NCBI RefSeq assembly: GCF_014529535.1
Contig: NW_023503501.1
Location: 5,338,150-5,402,149, forward strand
DNA from: Bradysia coprophila
Lineage: Eukaryota; Arthropoda; Insecta; Diptera; Sciaridae
DNA length: 64,000 nt
Direction: 5' to 3'
Under the pieces are notes generated by a model, which was not told the DNA's origin, did no database searches, and worked only from the letters and a program-made list of their open reading frames with translations. Below are positions 14,501 to 26,790 of this stretch, piece by piece (within the stretch, counting starts at the first letter, position 1; every line of letters begins with the position of its first letter). The translations under genes and the position numbers were made by a program.

Positions 14501-17500
14501 AAATTTACATTTTGTTTTATATTTATTATGGACCATAAGTTCTGTTGATTCTGGCGACCATAAAACACTAACCAACACTTGACTATGTTTTTATTGTTAT
14601 GTGTCCCATCACTCTACTACAAAGTGCAATTTACAATAGAGTAATAGCGAACTTCAAGTAGATCGTTATATAACGTTGTTTGTACCTCGCCAGGACTTAG
14701 GACTGGTACTGAAAAAATCGACTTTTCCTGTCTTGGTACAAGAGATTATTAATGTTGAATTTGAAACCGGCATCTCCGTTCTCGACGTAGTAAAAAAGTT
14801 CTCGAGAACTGCTCTACTGTTCTTTAGCAAAAATATCTATTATTACAAAAATTACAAATTCAATTAAACTGCAGAGCACGCACATCTAAGCCTATTTTTG
14901 CGCGAAAAATTTCGCCAAACGATTTATAGTTTCTAGGTTTAGAAATCCTCTTCAAATAATGACCTAAGCTCTCGGTCTAGCCGAATTTAACGACATTTAA
15001 AGACATTTAAAGTAGAAATTTTCCCAACTAATTTCTGTAAATTTGCCTGAAAGTCATATGCTGCCTTGTTTGCTGTGAAGTTGTCGATTCTCGATCACTA
15101 TTATTCGATCTTTTGCCGCAGACAACATTACCATTAGTCAAAACACAGACCAGGCGAGAACAAATGACACTTAGTACAAAGTTTTTCGTTAAAATATGTG
15201 CGACAATCAAAAACTAATTAGCAACAGGTGGTAAAATTTACACAAACGACATTGTACCCTATCCCTAGGATTAACACAGCCAGACAACATCGTTTATTTT
15301 TCGCATTTTTAAATATTACGAAAAATGAGACAAAATTGTTTAGGTTCAGGGCGGATACCTAATTTATTCATAGGTACTTTCATAGTTGTAATAAAACTTG
15401 GGATTTCGAACAAATATATTCCAATTTGGTGAAAGAAATTCAAATACCTGACTATACAAGAACATTATTATCGTTCTTACTAGATAAAGGACTAAGTACA
15501 GTAAGTGATTGACATAATCTGGTTAGAAAAGCACACATAAATTAACACTTTTCCCGATTGCAAATTTGTACAAAATTTCACCAAATCTAATTGTTTGTTC
15601 CATTGTTGATTACCTTCGGTTCAATTTTTTTTCAACAATTTTTATCATTTTTTGCCGAACACTGGACCCTGTTGTAGTATGCATCCAGGTTGCACCAAAT
15701 TTAGGAACAATGTCACAGAATTCAAGGGGGCAAGCTCATATCAACTAAAAAAGCCATACCTTATCCTTATGCTATGTTCGACATGTCTTTCAGCTCTATA
15801 TGGTAGTCCTAGTGGCATCATCTCACTCAGCTTACATCGTAGACCAATCAATTGGTGTTAAAATGAACCCATTGGTGTCACGGGATTCTCGTTCTTGTAG
15901 TACATGATTACAGTTTGATTTCTCTGTTAAGCTGGAACATATACTTAGCGCATCCTTTTCACTTCGAGCGCTCAGAACCTAGATTATAGAACAGAAATTC
16001 CTCGTCTTACGTAGTTTGGCGTGTGTTTTAAATTCTAGACTTATATGACGAACTGATGGTCACGTGCGTTTTCGGCCTAACATTCAGCTTATGCGCTAAA
16101 TATAATTTCAGAGTCTCCATAAATCTGATAGACCCACGTCACTTTGAGTCATTCATGAGGTTACGGTTTAAAACCTGCGCTAAATAGTTACATTACCCGA
16201 CACGAAAAACATTTGTACTACGGCCGTCCTGTATAGAAAATTCAAATTGGTGTCAAAATAAATGCAATTAAAAAATAAAAGTTTTGTTGGAAGGTCTGAC
16301 ATGCCTTGACAAATCAAAATTTCGGACGCATGTCTGCAAACGTAAATTAATTTTTTTGATAGCATCCTTCTTTGTGCTCTAAATTAGAGCCTATAATGCC
16401 TTCATTGTGACACCAATTTGAATTTTCTAGAGCTCTTGTTAGAGCTCTTCTAGGGCTGAAAGCTACAGGTCGTGGAAAAAAAACGTCACCAAACTCCGAA
16501 CGCCCTGACACCTTCAATTACGTAGTTCTCTATGAATTTTTCATTTTTTCTTTCAGACATGCACGACTATCTAAACGGCGGCAAAGTGCTCCTGAGAATT
16601 ACGATCCAGACGCGAATCGAGTGGAATATCTACAGGCATTTGGCGAATTTAAAGAACGTGCTAGCCTGTACAAGCAATCGACGAATAGAGAAGGGAGTGA
16701 AGCAACCGGCTCGCAAAGCACTAACACTGCAACGGATCAAAGTAATTCAAACGGTTATCAACAACAAGATCAGCCAAAGTCGGGCACAACAAAGGGTTAT
16801 TCGTTGCCCAACAAAATTGCACGTTCACTATTCGGAGGATCACCTCGTCGAAAAACGAATACCGCTAACAACACATTGGCTGTCAACGAAAATAACAATT
16901 CCATTTATACCAATGAAATCCTCGAATTTGATGGCAATTGCATAAATGATGGATCGTTCGTCGCCACCGCTCAAAGTCCACCGACATCATTTTACAAAAA
17001 TAATTCCATTCCATTCTCCCCGAGTGCGCAAAGATCAATGAAAATCCAGTCCGAGTTATCGTCAGCTCCAATCCGATCCAAGGCATCGTCAGCTCCAATC
17101 CAAGCCGAGACATTGTCAGCTCCAATCCAAGCCGAGGCATCGTCAGCTCCAATCCAAGCCGAGGCATCGTCAGCTCCAATCCAAGCCGAGGCATCATCAG
17201 CTCCAATCCAAGCCGAGGCATCGTCAGCACCAAAGACTGTTTCAAAGATAGAAGAGGCACGTCAACGCGCTTATAAGAAGCTATTGGACTACATTCGACC
17301 AAAGGCAAAAAGTGGAAACGCTTCAAACAGTAGCGGTGCGTACAGACAATACGATTTGGATTCATCAGACGTTGAAGAGAGGACACTGAAAAAGTCGAAC
17401 GGTCAAGACATTCCTCAGGAAACGTACAACGAAATTGCGAGCGCTTTTGAAGACATGGCCCAACTAAACGGTTACGTTCCACGTAATGAACGGGACATAC

Positions 17501-20500
17501 ATAATAATTCATATAATTCACGTGCTATGCAATCGTTTGAACATGGAATCACTGGAATCAGTCCATTGAGTGAATTTTCGAGCTACCGACGATGTGAAGG
17601 ATTGATCGATGAAAATTTTGGATTCCTCGACGATACGAAGTGGGGAAAAAATTGTATGGACGAAAGTGATCTGTGTACTGCGAATGATGAGGCTCTCGGT
17701 ATGCGGGTGAAAGATGAGTCAGATGAACGATTGAGGCAACAAGGTGAGTTCTTTGTTCAAATGATTTCTGATGTGAGTACTGAAACTATGTTCATTTCAG
17801 AGATAGAATATTATTTGTCTGGAATTGAACCCGTCCACAAATGCAGTCGTAATACCAATTCACTTGTGTCTCCACAAGTAAGCAAGGTACTTAATCCGCA
17901 CTTTTTTTTTCATAATTTTCGCATTATCCAACTTCAACAATCCATTTTTACCTGTAGCAACCAGTTTATGTTATGGAGTGCAAGGCGAAAGACATTCAGC
18001 CAATCATAAGTTCCCTGCAAAACACAACTTCGACTCCTTTCCAACTTTCAGCCGGCTGTTTCCGGCAAAACATTGTATCATTGAAAAAGTGCAGCCCTCG
18101 CGATTCTGCGTCGATCCGGTTGGTGGAAGAAGCCATTGAACGGGACTTCGACATTCTCAGGTAATTTAAATGCAAACCAACAACGATGTACCCGAGTACC
18201 ATTTCATATTCCGTTTCCCTTTTGCAGCAAAGTGAAGCATCCGAATATCGTGGCTCTGATGGCAGTCAGTTGTAACCGAAAACTGATCAACCACATGACG
18301 CTGGTGATGGAACAAGTCGATTATACGTTGAACTTCTATCTTCATCAAATGGAGAGATCGTTCACATTACTCGAATGCACTTCGATAACATATCAGATAT
18401 CCAGTGCAATTGGTTATCTACATGCATGCGGTTACATTCACTCAAACATATCCAGTCACAACATACTATTCCGTGAACGTCCATGCAGCGTTAAACTTTC
18501 CTCATTCGAACTTGCCACAGATATCGATTGTTCGACCATTCGGGCGGAGATTGAAAGTTGTTATCCTCAACTGTGTACTCAACAATCCGTTGGACTCGAT
18601 GACGACAATGTAGCTCTGAAGGAGCATTACAAGAAACAATCTAAACGAACCACATATGAAGAGCACGATTACATTGACATACCGTCGAAATATCTGATGT
18701 ACGACACCACTTATCGCCGACATTTGTCCGAGCACAATTTCACAGCACCGGAACTGTTAGCTGCTGATCGACGATTTGTGTTTCCGACGCCGAAAACCGA
18801 TGTATATTCGTTATGCTTGTTGCTATGGGAGTTGCTCAATCATTGCGTTCCGTTTGCCGTGTACAATCGATTGGACATGGAACGAATGATTGCAACCGAG
18901 AAACTAAATTTGCCATTCTTCGAGCGTGACCGATGCTACTCTTTTATGGGCATTTTTGGTGCCGGATTAGCTATTCGTCCGGAAAATCGTACAATGGACG
19001 TTCCAGCTTTGATGACACGTCTCTCCAATATTGAAGCAGACATTCTTATGGGCTTTGCAAACATTCGTAACGCTGACAGTATTGAACGTGACTACGTAAA
19101 TTGTCAGCAACAGACACCAAGCGAATATTTGGATGACACAGTGACATCATCGCTTTCCTTTGAAATGAATGGTAACATTGTCGACATGACAAACGACATC
19201 ATCTTATCTCCGAGTTTGTTAGCTTTTGACCAGTCGTTGAATGAGTGCGAACGAACCAGTACGAAGAAGATAAAAAAGAAGCCGGCACGCAATGGCCATC
19301 GAATTCGTGAGCTATTTCCTTCAGTGGATGAAAACTTTGTGGCGAATGGTGGAGTACATGAATATTCATCTGTACACGGTGAAGACCGCGGCCATTTTGT
19401 CGATTTGAATAAGAGCTTCATGGAAATGAGCAATGACATACGCCGACACGTTTTCTACGACATTGACGAAGATGAAAAACTGAACAAGAACCTGGCCGAG
19501 TTAGCCGAGAACCTTTGTCGTAATATTTTGAACGACACGGAAGAAAATATATCGATCGACTACCAACCGCAAGAAGTGCACAGTAAATTTGTTGCCCAAT
19601 CGTCGGCTGAACCAAAGAATGCAAACAATGTTCCCACCGTGGTTGGCTTCAGCGTTAAGAATAGAAATTTGAACAACTCAAAGACATGCGGAAATTTCTT
19701 GGAAACACTGGTCCCGTCAGCGGCAAAGAATTTGTTCAACTTTTCGAATGAATACGATTTCGACAGTGAAGGACGAATGCACGATGCCATGCCGAATTTC
19801 GCTCGGCAAAATAAGCTCAGACGCAATGCTTGGCTGTCGAATCAAGAGCCAAATACGTCGAGAAAGGACAACAAATCGGAACATATGGTGGAAGGAGATG
19901 ATAAGGAAGCGGTTCCGGTCGACGTCTATAAGAAAGTCAATGTTAGCGTTCGGATCGTCCATAATAAAATGACTCCGGAGAAGGTAGCACCGAAAGTTAC
20001 CGAAGTTCAACCGAAGGATGTTAATGAAGAAAGACCATCCGTTTTGTCGAAAATACAGTTTTTCAATTCGGCAAACCAAGCTGCAACAACTCGTACTTCG
20101 TTGTCGACCCATAAACATCCTATTGCACCAGTGAAAGTTGATCAAGTGGTGTCGGACAATAACCCAGTAAGCAGCTCGGATAAAATAGTGAATGAACACG
20201 TCGACGCTGTGGCTTCGAAAGAAAGTAAATTCGTTAATAATAATGTCGTGCTCAGTGATAACAGCAAAGCTGAACGGAACGTGGTGATGAACGAATTAAC
20301 TGATGCAATGCACAACTTGCACAAACGTCCTCTCGATCCACCGCAGAAGAAACAGCTATTCGAAAATAAATTGTGGAAGCGGGAATTGGACATTTGCAAC
20401 AGATCGTTGAATTCCAGTGAGGGCAGCTGTGAATCCAAAATTGTGACGCCCAAAATACGATCAGTTCGAGACACCATAATGAAATTCGAGAAACGCAGTG

Positions 20501-21578
20501 CAACCAAAAATCAATCGACATCGAATTCGTCGTCAACGTCAAACGAACTGGTGAAAAGTTCACCAAAACCAATCACTACCAGCCAGCCGAATCACCAAAA
20601 GCAAAACGATTCACCGACGTTGATCAAACGAACCATTTACAGTGAACAGATCCTGTCTGGCATTGATTTATCTCCGCTGGACAATCCACTGTTCAAGTTT
20701 GGTGGTCAGAAAGTGGCGACCAGGGTCTCGATGCGCCAGGTTCGACAAACATCATCAGCCGATGTTGGTGCAAATAATCGACGTCAAATGGGTGGAAAGA
20801 CTGACATTCAACACACAATGTGTGGCAATGAAGTGCAACTGTTGAATTTCAATTCATCAGGATGTGGACCATCGGGTGCGGCAACAAAGTGTTTCAATTG
20901 CGCGATGTGTTCCGATCAATTGGAAACCTGTAAGTTTGTTGAGATCGATTGAATTTGGTCTGGCTTGCTAACGGATTTGTTTTCTATGTTTTACAGTGAC
21001 CTATGAGCCTATTGACAGCATTGGAAACATCAGCGACTCGAATCTTTTGCCAGAATCACCAACGAGATGTGGTCAGGTACGGGTTAAGAATCAGGTTAGT
21101 TCCAGCCATTAATGTGCTGCAGGCGAACTCACCTCTTCTATCGATTCATCGAGTTTTGCTCATCTAAAGTTAGGCAAACACTAGTTTTAAGAAGAAAAAA
21201 AAAGAATTAAAAGAAAAAAAAAAGAATTAAAAGAAAAAAAAGAATTAAAAGAAAAAAAAAGAAAAAAAATGAGAACAAAGTGACAGAACCACAGCAGAGT
21301 GGTTCCAATTAACCTTACTAACCATTCAGACTGTTGTGATATACATCTGATCACAGTATTTTTCGGTCTCATCACCACTAACCACATCCAACCAAGTTTT
21401 TCTTATTTAAAATCAAAATTTCATGTAACTTCATTTCTGAACTAAACAGGACACACGTTCCATTGAGGATCTCTACATTGACGATGATTTCGTTCATGGT
21501 CTGGGCGCCAATATGGAACTACAGTCCAATTATTCCGATTCGCTAATTTTTGACCTGATTTCATCCGGCTTATACTAA
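11560..21578 (+). CDS. TKL-like pseudokinase, paralog B (TEX14-like?)
   Basis: Seven coding exons, join(11560..11606, 16557..17743, 17801..17877, 17958..18160, 18228..20929, 20997..21094, 21450..21578), give 1480 aa. The first exon (MKNSRMHRWGSLFHK plus a split Arg codon) is inferred: the frame opened by the acceptor at 16557 has no ATG, and this distant ATG exon has a good donor and the right phase. Residues about 179-240 are a 9-residue repeat (ASSAPIQAE). The kinase-like domain (about 445-770) keeps a beta-3 lysine (VSLKK), but HRD reads HSN near residue 575 and DFG reads SSFEL; APE (TAPELL), DVYSLCLLLWE and PENR remain. The tail keeps CGQVRVKNQ and RSIEDLYIDDDF, matching CQVRVKSQ and RSIEDLYIDDDF in paralog A. 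The last five introns occupy the same positions and phases as the five introns of A, so the two genes arose by duplication. Predicted inactive kinase scaffold; the TEX14 link is tentative. Exon 1 is the weakest part of the model. Confidence 0.87.
11607..16556 (+). other. Intron 1 of pseudokinase B (about 5 kb)
   Basis: This long intron contrasts with the 60-350 bp introns elsewhere in the gene. It holds a foldback element of about 1.2 kb (12225-13405) with a smaller hairpin nested in its left arm (12249-12354). No coding exon with supporting splice signals was found inside. If exon 1 at 11560 is wrong, part of this would be upstream intergenic sequence. Confidence 0.55.
12225..13405. repeat. 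Foldback element with nested hairpin
   Basis: The left arm contains CTAAAAGTTTCGGGG and later GCATTTGATGTGAATTTATT (12370-12407); the right arm carries the complements in reverse order (ACGAATAAATTC near 13360, GCGAAACTTTTAGGG near 13391). Within the left arm, 12249-12292 and 12311-12354 form their own hairpin with CAxACAGCxA and GAACAAAAG segments. The reading is one foldback transposon invaded by a smaller MITE. Exact ends are uncertain. Confidence 0.42.
17047..17232 (+). repeat. 27-bp coding minisatellite (9-aa repeat)
   Basis: About six to seven tandem copies of a 27-bp unit lie inside exon 2 of pseudokinase B. They encode ASSAPIQAE with minor changes (RSK, ETL) in the first copies. The last four copies are almost identical, so the array is recent or is being homogenised, and copy number is probably polymorphic. 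No comparable repeat is seen in paralog A. Confidence 0.9.
21188..21274 (+). repeat. Purine-rich AAAAGAATTA tract in last intron
   Basis: Tandem degenerate copies of AAAAAGAATTAAAAG occupy about 85 bp inside the last intron of pseudokinase B (21095-21449). It is a simple-sequence tract on an almost all-purine strand. No further content in that intron was recognised. Confidence 0.75.
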
Positions 21579-21953
21579 TTACGATGCTGCAGAAACGAAA
21601 AAAATCAATTATCTTGGCCAATTGATCGAATTTATTTTTTGTGAAACAATCAAACGAACTTTTTTTTTACCTTTTTTTTGTTCAATTCGGCTTGTTGTAG
21701 ATTATTATCAGTGTTGTGTGAGGTGAGTGTTGGAGGTTAGACTATATTTTTCATTATTTGTGGTAACTTTATTTAATCGGATTATTATTTACCATGCCAT
21801 CGGATCGAATTTTATTGCTCTATATTGCATATCGGATCCAATTGTAATCGAATTGAACCACAACTTATTTTTGCATGTGAAACAAACTCGGAAGAGAATG
21901 TTTTTTTTTTATTGAGATTTACAACGCTCTTAATCGTCTTTTTATTTTGATTA

Positions 21954-21963
21954 AATAAATAAA
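21954..21963 (+). terminator. Poly(A) signal of pseudokinase B
   Basis: Two overlapping AATAAA hexamers lie about 375 bp after the stop codon of paralog B. They are the first clear signals downstream and give a plausible 3' UTR end. Inferred from sequence only. Confidence 0.45.
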
Positions 21964-22329
21964 TTTGAAAAAAAACAAAATGTTTGAATTCTCATTCCAA
22001 AATTTTACATGATACGTATCATAAGTATCATGAAAATCTACCGTTCATTTTCTCTGTGTGGGAGCGAATTAAATTTTAAGGTCAGGGAGTGAGGATCTGT
22101 TTCCATGACTGAAAGTAACAACTTCACTACGTTCAGAAGTCCTTTTAAGAAAAGAAGGTGAAGCTCCCTGGACCATTTCAACTCCTCAGCGACGAGACTC
22201 TCTAGAATTACTTCTCTAAAATGTTTCCTCTGCTTCCCTGCCTGATCGCAAAAACTTGACCCCGATCCGAAATCCTACAAAAATCGGCCGATGTTTTTCA
22301 GCCTTATCCACACAAAAAATCAAAACTGT

Positions 22330-22965
22330 TTTATATGTCTCTACTGGTTACGTAGCACACACGTCAATAAGGTCGATGTACAACTCAAGTCCACTCTACG
22401 ATTAGTCACTGGTACACTGAAGTCAACACCATTGCCCTGGCTACCAGTACTCGCAAACATCGCTCCATCAAATATTCGCCATGAAGCGGCTCTGGCCCGT
22501 GAATGGTCAAAAATTTCCGAAAACACCTCACTGCCGATCCACGAAGACTTGTCGATGGTTCATTCCTCAAGACTGAGATCCAGACACCCAATATGGAAAG
22601 AACCTTTCGTCAACTCTGAAAATTACACTTTCGATATTCTGGACGAGTGGAGAGAGTCCTGGCACCGGGAGAATGTACGAAATAACCACCTAATCAACGA
22701 TCCTACGGAAAAGCTTAACGGAATGGACGAAAGCCGGAATACATGGTGCCAGATCAACCGTTTTAGAACTGGGCATGGTCGTAGCGCCGATATGCTCCAC
22801 AATTGGGACGTGTCCAACTCTCCATATTGTGACTGCGATCGAAACATCATTCAAAACACTGATCACATCACAAACGAATGCGTCACTAGAAAATTTGACG
22901 GTGGAATTTCCGAACTACACAAAGTCACACCCGATACAGTGGATACGACTTTTAAACATCAAACT
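22330..22965 (+). mobile_element. 5'-truncated non-LTR retrotransposon, C-terminal part
   Basis: An open frame (within 22291-23049) encodes the region that follows the reverse transcriptase in RTE/Jockey-like LINEs. It begins near LKSTLRLVTGTLKSTPLPWL, passes through LAREWSK and WRESWHRENVRNNHLI, and ends in the conserved WCQINRFRTGHGRSADMLHN segment and a CDC-x-H-x3-C knuckle (YCDCDRN then TDHITNEC). The RT catalytic core (YxDD) is absent, so this is a dead 5'-truncated copy. After VTPDTVD the similarity stops and the frame runs into unrelated sequence. The clade assignment is from memory of the motif pattern. Confidence 0.8.
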
Positions 22966-23123
22966 GTGATTACTGTTTTTTTGGATTTTTCAATATTATT
23001 CTTGGTATCCTTTCGTCCTCTAATTGACTTTCACATTTCAACGACTTAAAGAATTCTATTCTTGCTGTTCTTTTTTCTATAAAGAGGAAAATTGTGCTCA
23101 TGTAATCTGTACAATACGAAATA

Positions 23124-23703
23124 GAGGACGCCAGCATTTTTCGACGAAAACGATAATGCCCCACAATAACAATAATTCCCAACAATAATGCCCCATCAAA
23201 AATGGCGACCATTGTGAATGCATACACATGGACAAGTCAATTCTGTATTTATTTTTGATTTTTATTCTAAAAGTGCGTCCGGATCTATATTTTATTACTG
23301 CAATCCGTAGATCTAATTTGTAGGAAGCTAACGACATTAGGCTGGAAAAAATCTGTTCATCTTTCAACACGCTGTTCGACGACAAACATCATCCACTACA
23401 TAACAAACACGTGCTTAACCTGCAAGCGGAACATATAATGTTTGTCGTCGTACAACGTGTTGTATAGTGAAACAATTTTTTCCAGCTCAATGTCTTTAGC
23501 TTCCTACAAATTAGATCTACGGATTGCAGTAATAAAATGTAGATCCGGACGCACTTTTAGAATCAAAATCAAAAATAAATAGAAAATTGACTTGTCCATG
23601 TGTATCCATTCACAATGGTCGCCATTTTTGACGGGGCAATATTGTTGGGAATTATTGTTATTGTTGGACATTATCGTTTTTGTCCAAAAAAGCTGGCGTC
23701 CTC
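23124..23703. repeat. 580-bp inverted-repeat (foldback) element
   Basis: Two arms of about 270 bp are near-perfect reverse complements. The outer ends are GAGGACGCCAGC (23124-23135) and GCTGGCGTCCTC (23692-23703); the arms meet around 23390-23440, where CGACGACAAACAT and ATGTTTGTCGTCG face each other. AAATA flanks both sides as a possible 5-bp target duplication. Translations of the two arms mirror each other, which explains the short open frames here. Probably a MITE; RNA from it would form a long hairpin. Confidence 0.85.
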
Positions 23704-24765
23704 AAATAATAACTGGAAAGTGCACTTTACGGTAGAGCAAGCGAACTTAAAGTCGCTCGTTTATATATCGACTTCGTCTCGATCTGTTTACTCCATCTCG
23801 AACCGATATACCGTTTTACTGTTTTATACTGTAAAGTGAATTTTTCGGTAGAGCAAGGGAGTTTTAAGCCACTCGACACATATCTATTATACGACTTCAC
23901 TACAAACAAGTATAAACAGCTTTGATCGTATGTGTGGATCAGCTGAAAAACAGCTAAAGCAAATTCATGCTGAAATTTCACCGCCTCTGACTGTACAATT
24001 GGCAATCGACTCTTTTTCATATCACATTGTAAAACTTTTGTCCTCGTTTTTTTTTCTCGCGAGATTAAATTTTACGCCCAAAAAAAACCATGAGTAACGA
24101 TATTTTATAAAGCAAAATACATGTAGAGCAGTATATGAATGCTGGAACGTGAATGCGATCATCGGAACGAGAATGTTAAGGCATCATTTTTAATGCCAGT
24201 GACTGAGTAGAATATATATTTCTACTTGAGAGTCAAATTAATTTTTGCAAGTAATTTCGAGGGTATGTGAAAAAAGTCAGACCGAAATTCCAGATAGCAT
24301 TTCGGGTACATAGCCCTGATGATTCATTAGATTTTGTTGGTTTTTCAATCAGCAAAGTATTTAATATTTAAGAAAAAATCGCCTAAACGTAAAGAGAACG
24401 ACAAGCTTTCATTTCTTGGTAAAGTAAAACTTCACGTTTTAGCAAGTTTTTTCTGCGATTAAAAAAAGAATACGATGAATCACTAAAATATAGAAAGACA
24501 GACCTTCGTTTCTTGGTGAAAGTGAAACCTTGGTTCTTGGATTGTTCTACGTTTTTTCTTGGAGATTGAACAAACAAAAAAGCTAATGAATCGCCAAAAA
24601 AAATCGACAAAATGTGAAATATCGTTACAATGTTAAGAACCAAAAAAATCGCTGTTTGAAGTATCGCTAAGAAAAATCATCTTTGCGGTTTGACTTTAGC
24701 GCACGGATATGGGTAACTTCAGCTACTTTGTGAATTTTCGAAATATTTTCACCAAATGAAAAGAC

Positions 24766-25685
24766 GGATTCTTTTGAATTTCGACTGACCGAAATCGGCG
24801 CTATTTTTTCCGGGACTTTTTTATATATGCCTAGTTTGGCCTTGGTGTCTAGGCCCCAAAACCAGTCTCAGATATTTTTGATCTTCCATACCTGGCTGGT
24901 TGTAAGTGGCCCAAAATCGAAAAATGGGGTTTCGTAGTCCGCATTTCATTTCCGTAAGGTGGCGAGGACACGGGGTTCGTCGGAAAGCTGATGTCGAGTA
25001 CTACCGGGGCAAATATTACCTTCTAAAAATTTGGTAATAAACGGCCGAAAATATGACCTCCGGAAAATTTCTCAAAATCTAGGGAACTTTGATGAGAGCT
25101 GTGACCTGACTAATGCAATTATTTGATTAAATTATTACTTATTATGAATGTGGAGAACCTCAGCTTTACACCGATGCCCATATTTTGTAATTTGGCACGT
25201 GACTACGAACAGATAAAAACTGTGTGTTTCACTCCGGCAAACTACTAAATAGATGTATCGCTGTAAAACTTAGGTCCTCCACATTCATAATAAGTAATAA
25301 TTTAATCAAATAATTGCTTTAGTGAGGTCACAACACTCATCAAAATTCACCAAGGTTACATCGATTCTGAGAAATTTTCCGGAGGTCATATTTGCGGCCG
25401 TTTATTACCAAATTTTTAGAAGGTAATATTTGCCCCGGGAGTACTCGACGTCAGCTTTTCAACGAACACATACACGCCCGTGTCCTCGCCACTTTAAGGA
25501 AATAAAATACGGACTACGAAACCCCATTTTTCGACTTTTGGCCACTTACAACCAGCCAGGTATGGAAGATCAGAAATATCTGAGACTGGTTTTGGGGCCT
25601 AGGCACCAAGGTTAAACTAGGCATGTATGAAAAAGTCCCGGAAAAAATAGCGCCGATTTCGGTCAGTCGAAATTCAAAAGAATCC
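24766..25685. repeat. 920-bp inverted-repeat (foldback) element
   Basis: Arms of about 415 bp run inward from GGATTCTTTTGAATTTCGAC (24766) and GTCGAAATTCAAAAGAATCC (ends 25685) to a loop of about 80 bp near 25175-25255. The arms differ by scattered substitutions, so the element is older than a fresh insertion. The sequence that follows (to about 27150) shares phrases with the arms' surroundings and seems to be more of the same repeat landscape. No ORF of its own. Confidence 0.82.
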
Positions 25686-26004
25686 CTCAAACCGATTTCG
25701 GTAAACTTTTTTTTCCTTGAAAGCTGTTGACCAGACGCGTCGTTTAAGCCACATATTAGGTCGGTGGCCGAAAATCTCGGGGAGATACCACCATAAAAGT
25801 GTATGCTTGTTTTTAGCAAATTTTTGAAAATTCTAGTTTATTTCAAGAAAGCCTGAACCGATTTCACTAAACTTTTTAGCCCCGTACGAAGTACAAAGGG
25901 GCTTATAGGATTACGATGCCGTGTGTAATTGATGGAATTCGAAGCAGACGGTAAGGGCAAAGTGTTCGCCTATGTTCATAGATGACGAATCTGCAATAAA
26001 AATT

Positions 26005-26046
26005 TTGTCTGTCCGTCTGTCCGTCTGTCCGTCTGTCCGTCTGTCA
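26005..26046 (+). repeat. TCTGTCCG microsatellite
   Basis: About five tandem copies of the octamer TCTGTCCG. It sits just before the 145-bp tandem array inside the dispersed repeat. Confidence 0.9.
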
Positions 26047-26332
26047 CGTCGATATCTTGAGTAAATCAAATCCGATTTCAAAAATTTTTTTTTCCCTGAA
26101 AGATAGTCGAAATAGTGAGGCTAAGTTCGAAGATGGGCATATTCGGGTCGGCCCTTCGTGAGTTAGGGCAACCTAAGTGATTTAAGGTCTTTTGGTGATA
26201 TTTATGGCAAAATAAACGATGGAAATGTAAATGACACGGCAAATGATAGGTATTGTCAATACCAATCCAGGAAAAAACAGTTTTTTAAAATCGGGTAAGT
26301 GGGCCGTGAGTTAGGGCCTTAGAAGTGAAATG

Positions 26333-26790
26333 CTACTAGGGCCCTATTTGTATTTTACATAGAACTCGAGTAAATTTCATTCGTTTTTCGTAATTTTTGT
26401 TTGATTTGGAAGGTAATCGAATGCCGAATAGAATGTTGTTGAAAAAAAATTAAATTTGGGTCCTTGGCCTAAGGCCGCTACTAGGGCCCTATGTGTATTT
26501 CACATATAACTCGAGTATATTTCATCCGTTTTTCGTAATTTTTGTTTCATTTGGAAGGTAATCAAAGGCCGAATAGAATGTTGTTGAAAAAAAATTAAAT
26601 TTGGGTCCTTGGACTAAGGCCACTACTAGGGCCCTATGTGTATTTTACATATAACTCGAGCAAATTTCATCCGTTTTTCGTAATTTTTGTTTTATTTGGG
26701 AGGTAATCAAAGGCCGAATAGAATGTAGTTGAAAAAAAAATAAATTTGGGTCCTCGGACTGAGGCCGATACTAGGCCCTTCAAAAAAATA
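26333..26790 (+). repeat. 145-bp tandem repeat, three copies and a partial
   Basis: CTACTAGGGCCC occurs at 26333, 26478 and 26623, with a degenerate fourth (ATACTAGGCCC) at 26768, so the period is exactly 145 bp each time. Each unit also contains AACTCGAG, CGTTTTTCGTAATTTTTGTTT, GCCGAATAGAATG and TTGGGTCCT. Copies 2 and 3 are the most similar. Confidence 0.92.

Noticed and set aside
16883..17521. 212-aa minus-strand ORF with MPRLGLELT repeats
   Set aside because: It is the antisense reading of the 27-bp repeat array in pseudokinase B exon 2, which has better coding evidence on plus.
16621..18009. Pseudokinase B starting at GTG 16621 or at ATG 16532/16559
   Set aside because: The coding frame runs back without an ATG to a good splice acceptor at 16556; the ATG at 16559 is in another frame. 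An upstream exon in the right phase exists at 11560-11606.
22965..23049. Extension of the LINE protein to the end of its open frame
   Set aside because: Family similarity stops after VTPDTVD; the remaining frame is unrelated, hydrophobic and accidental.
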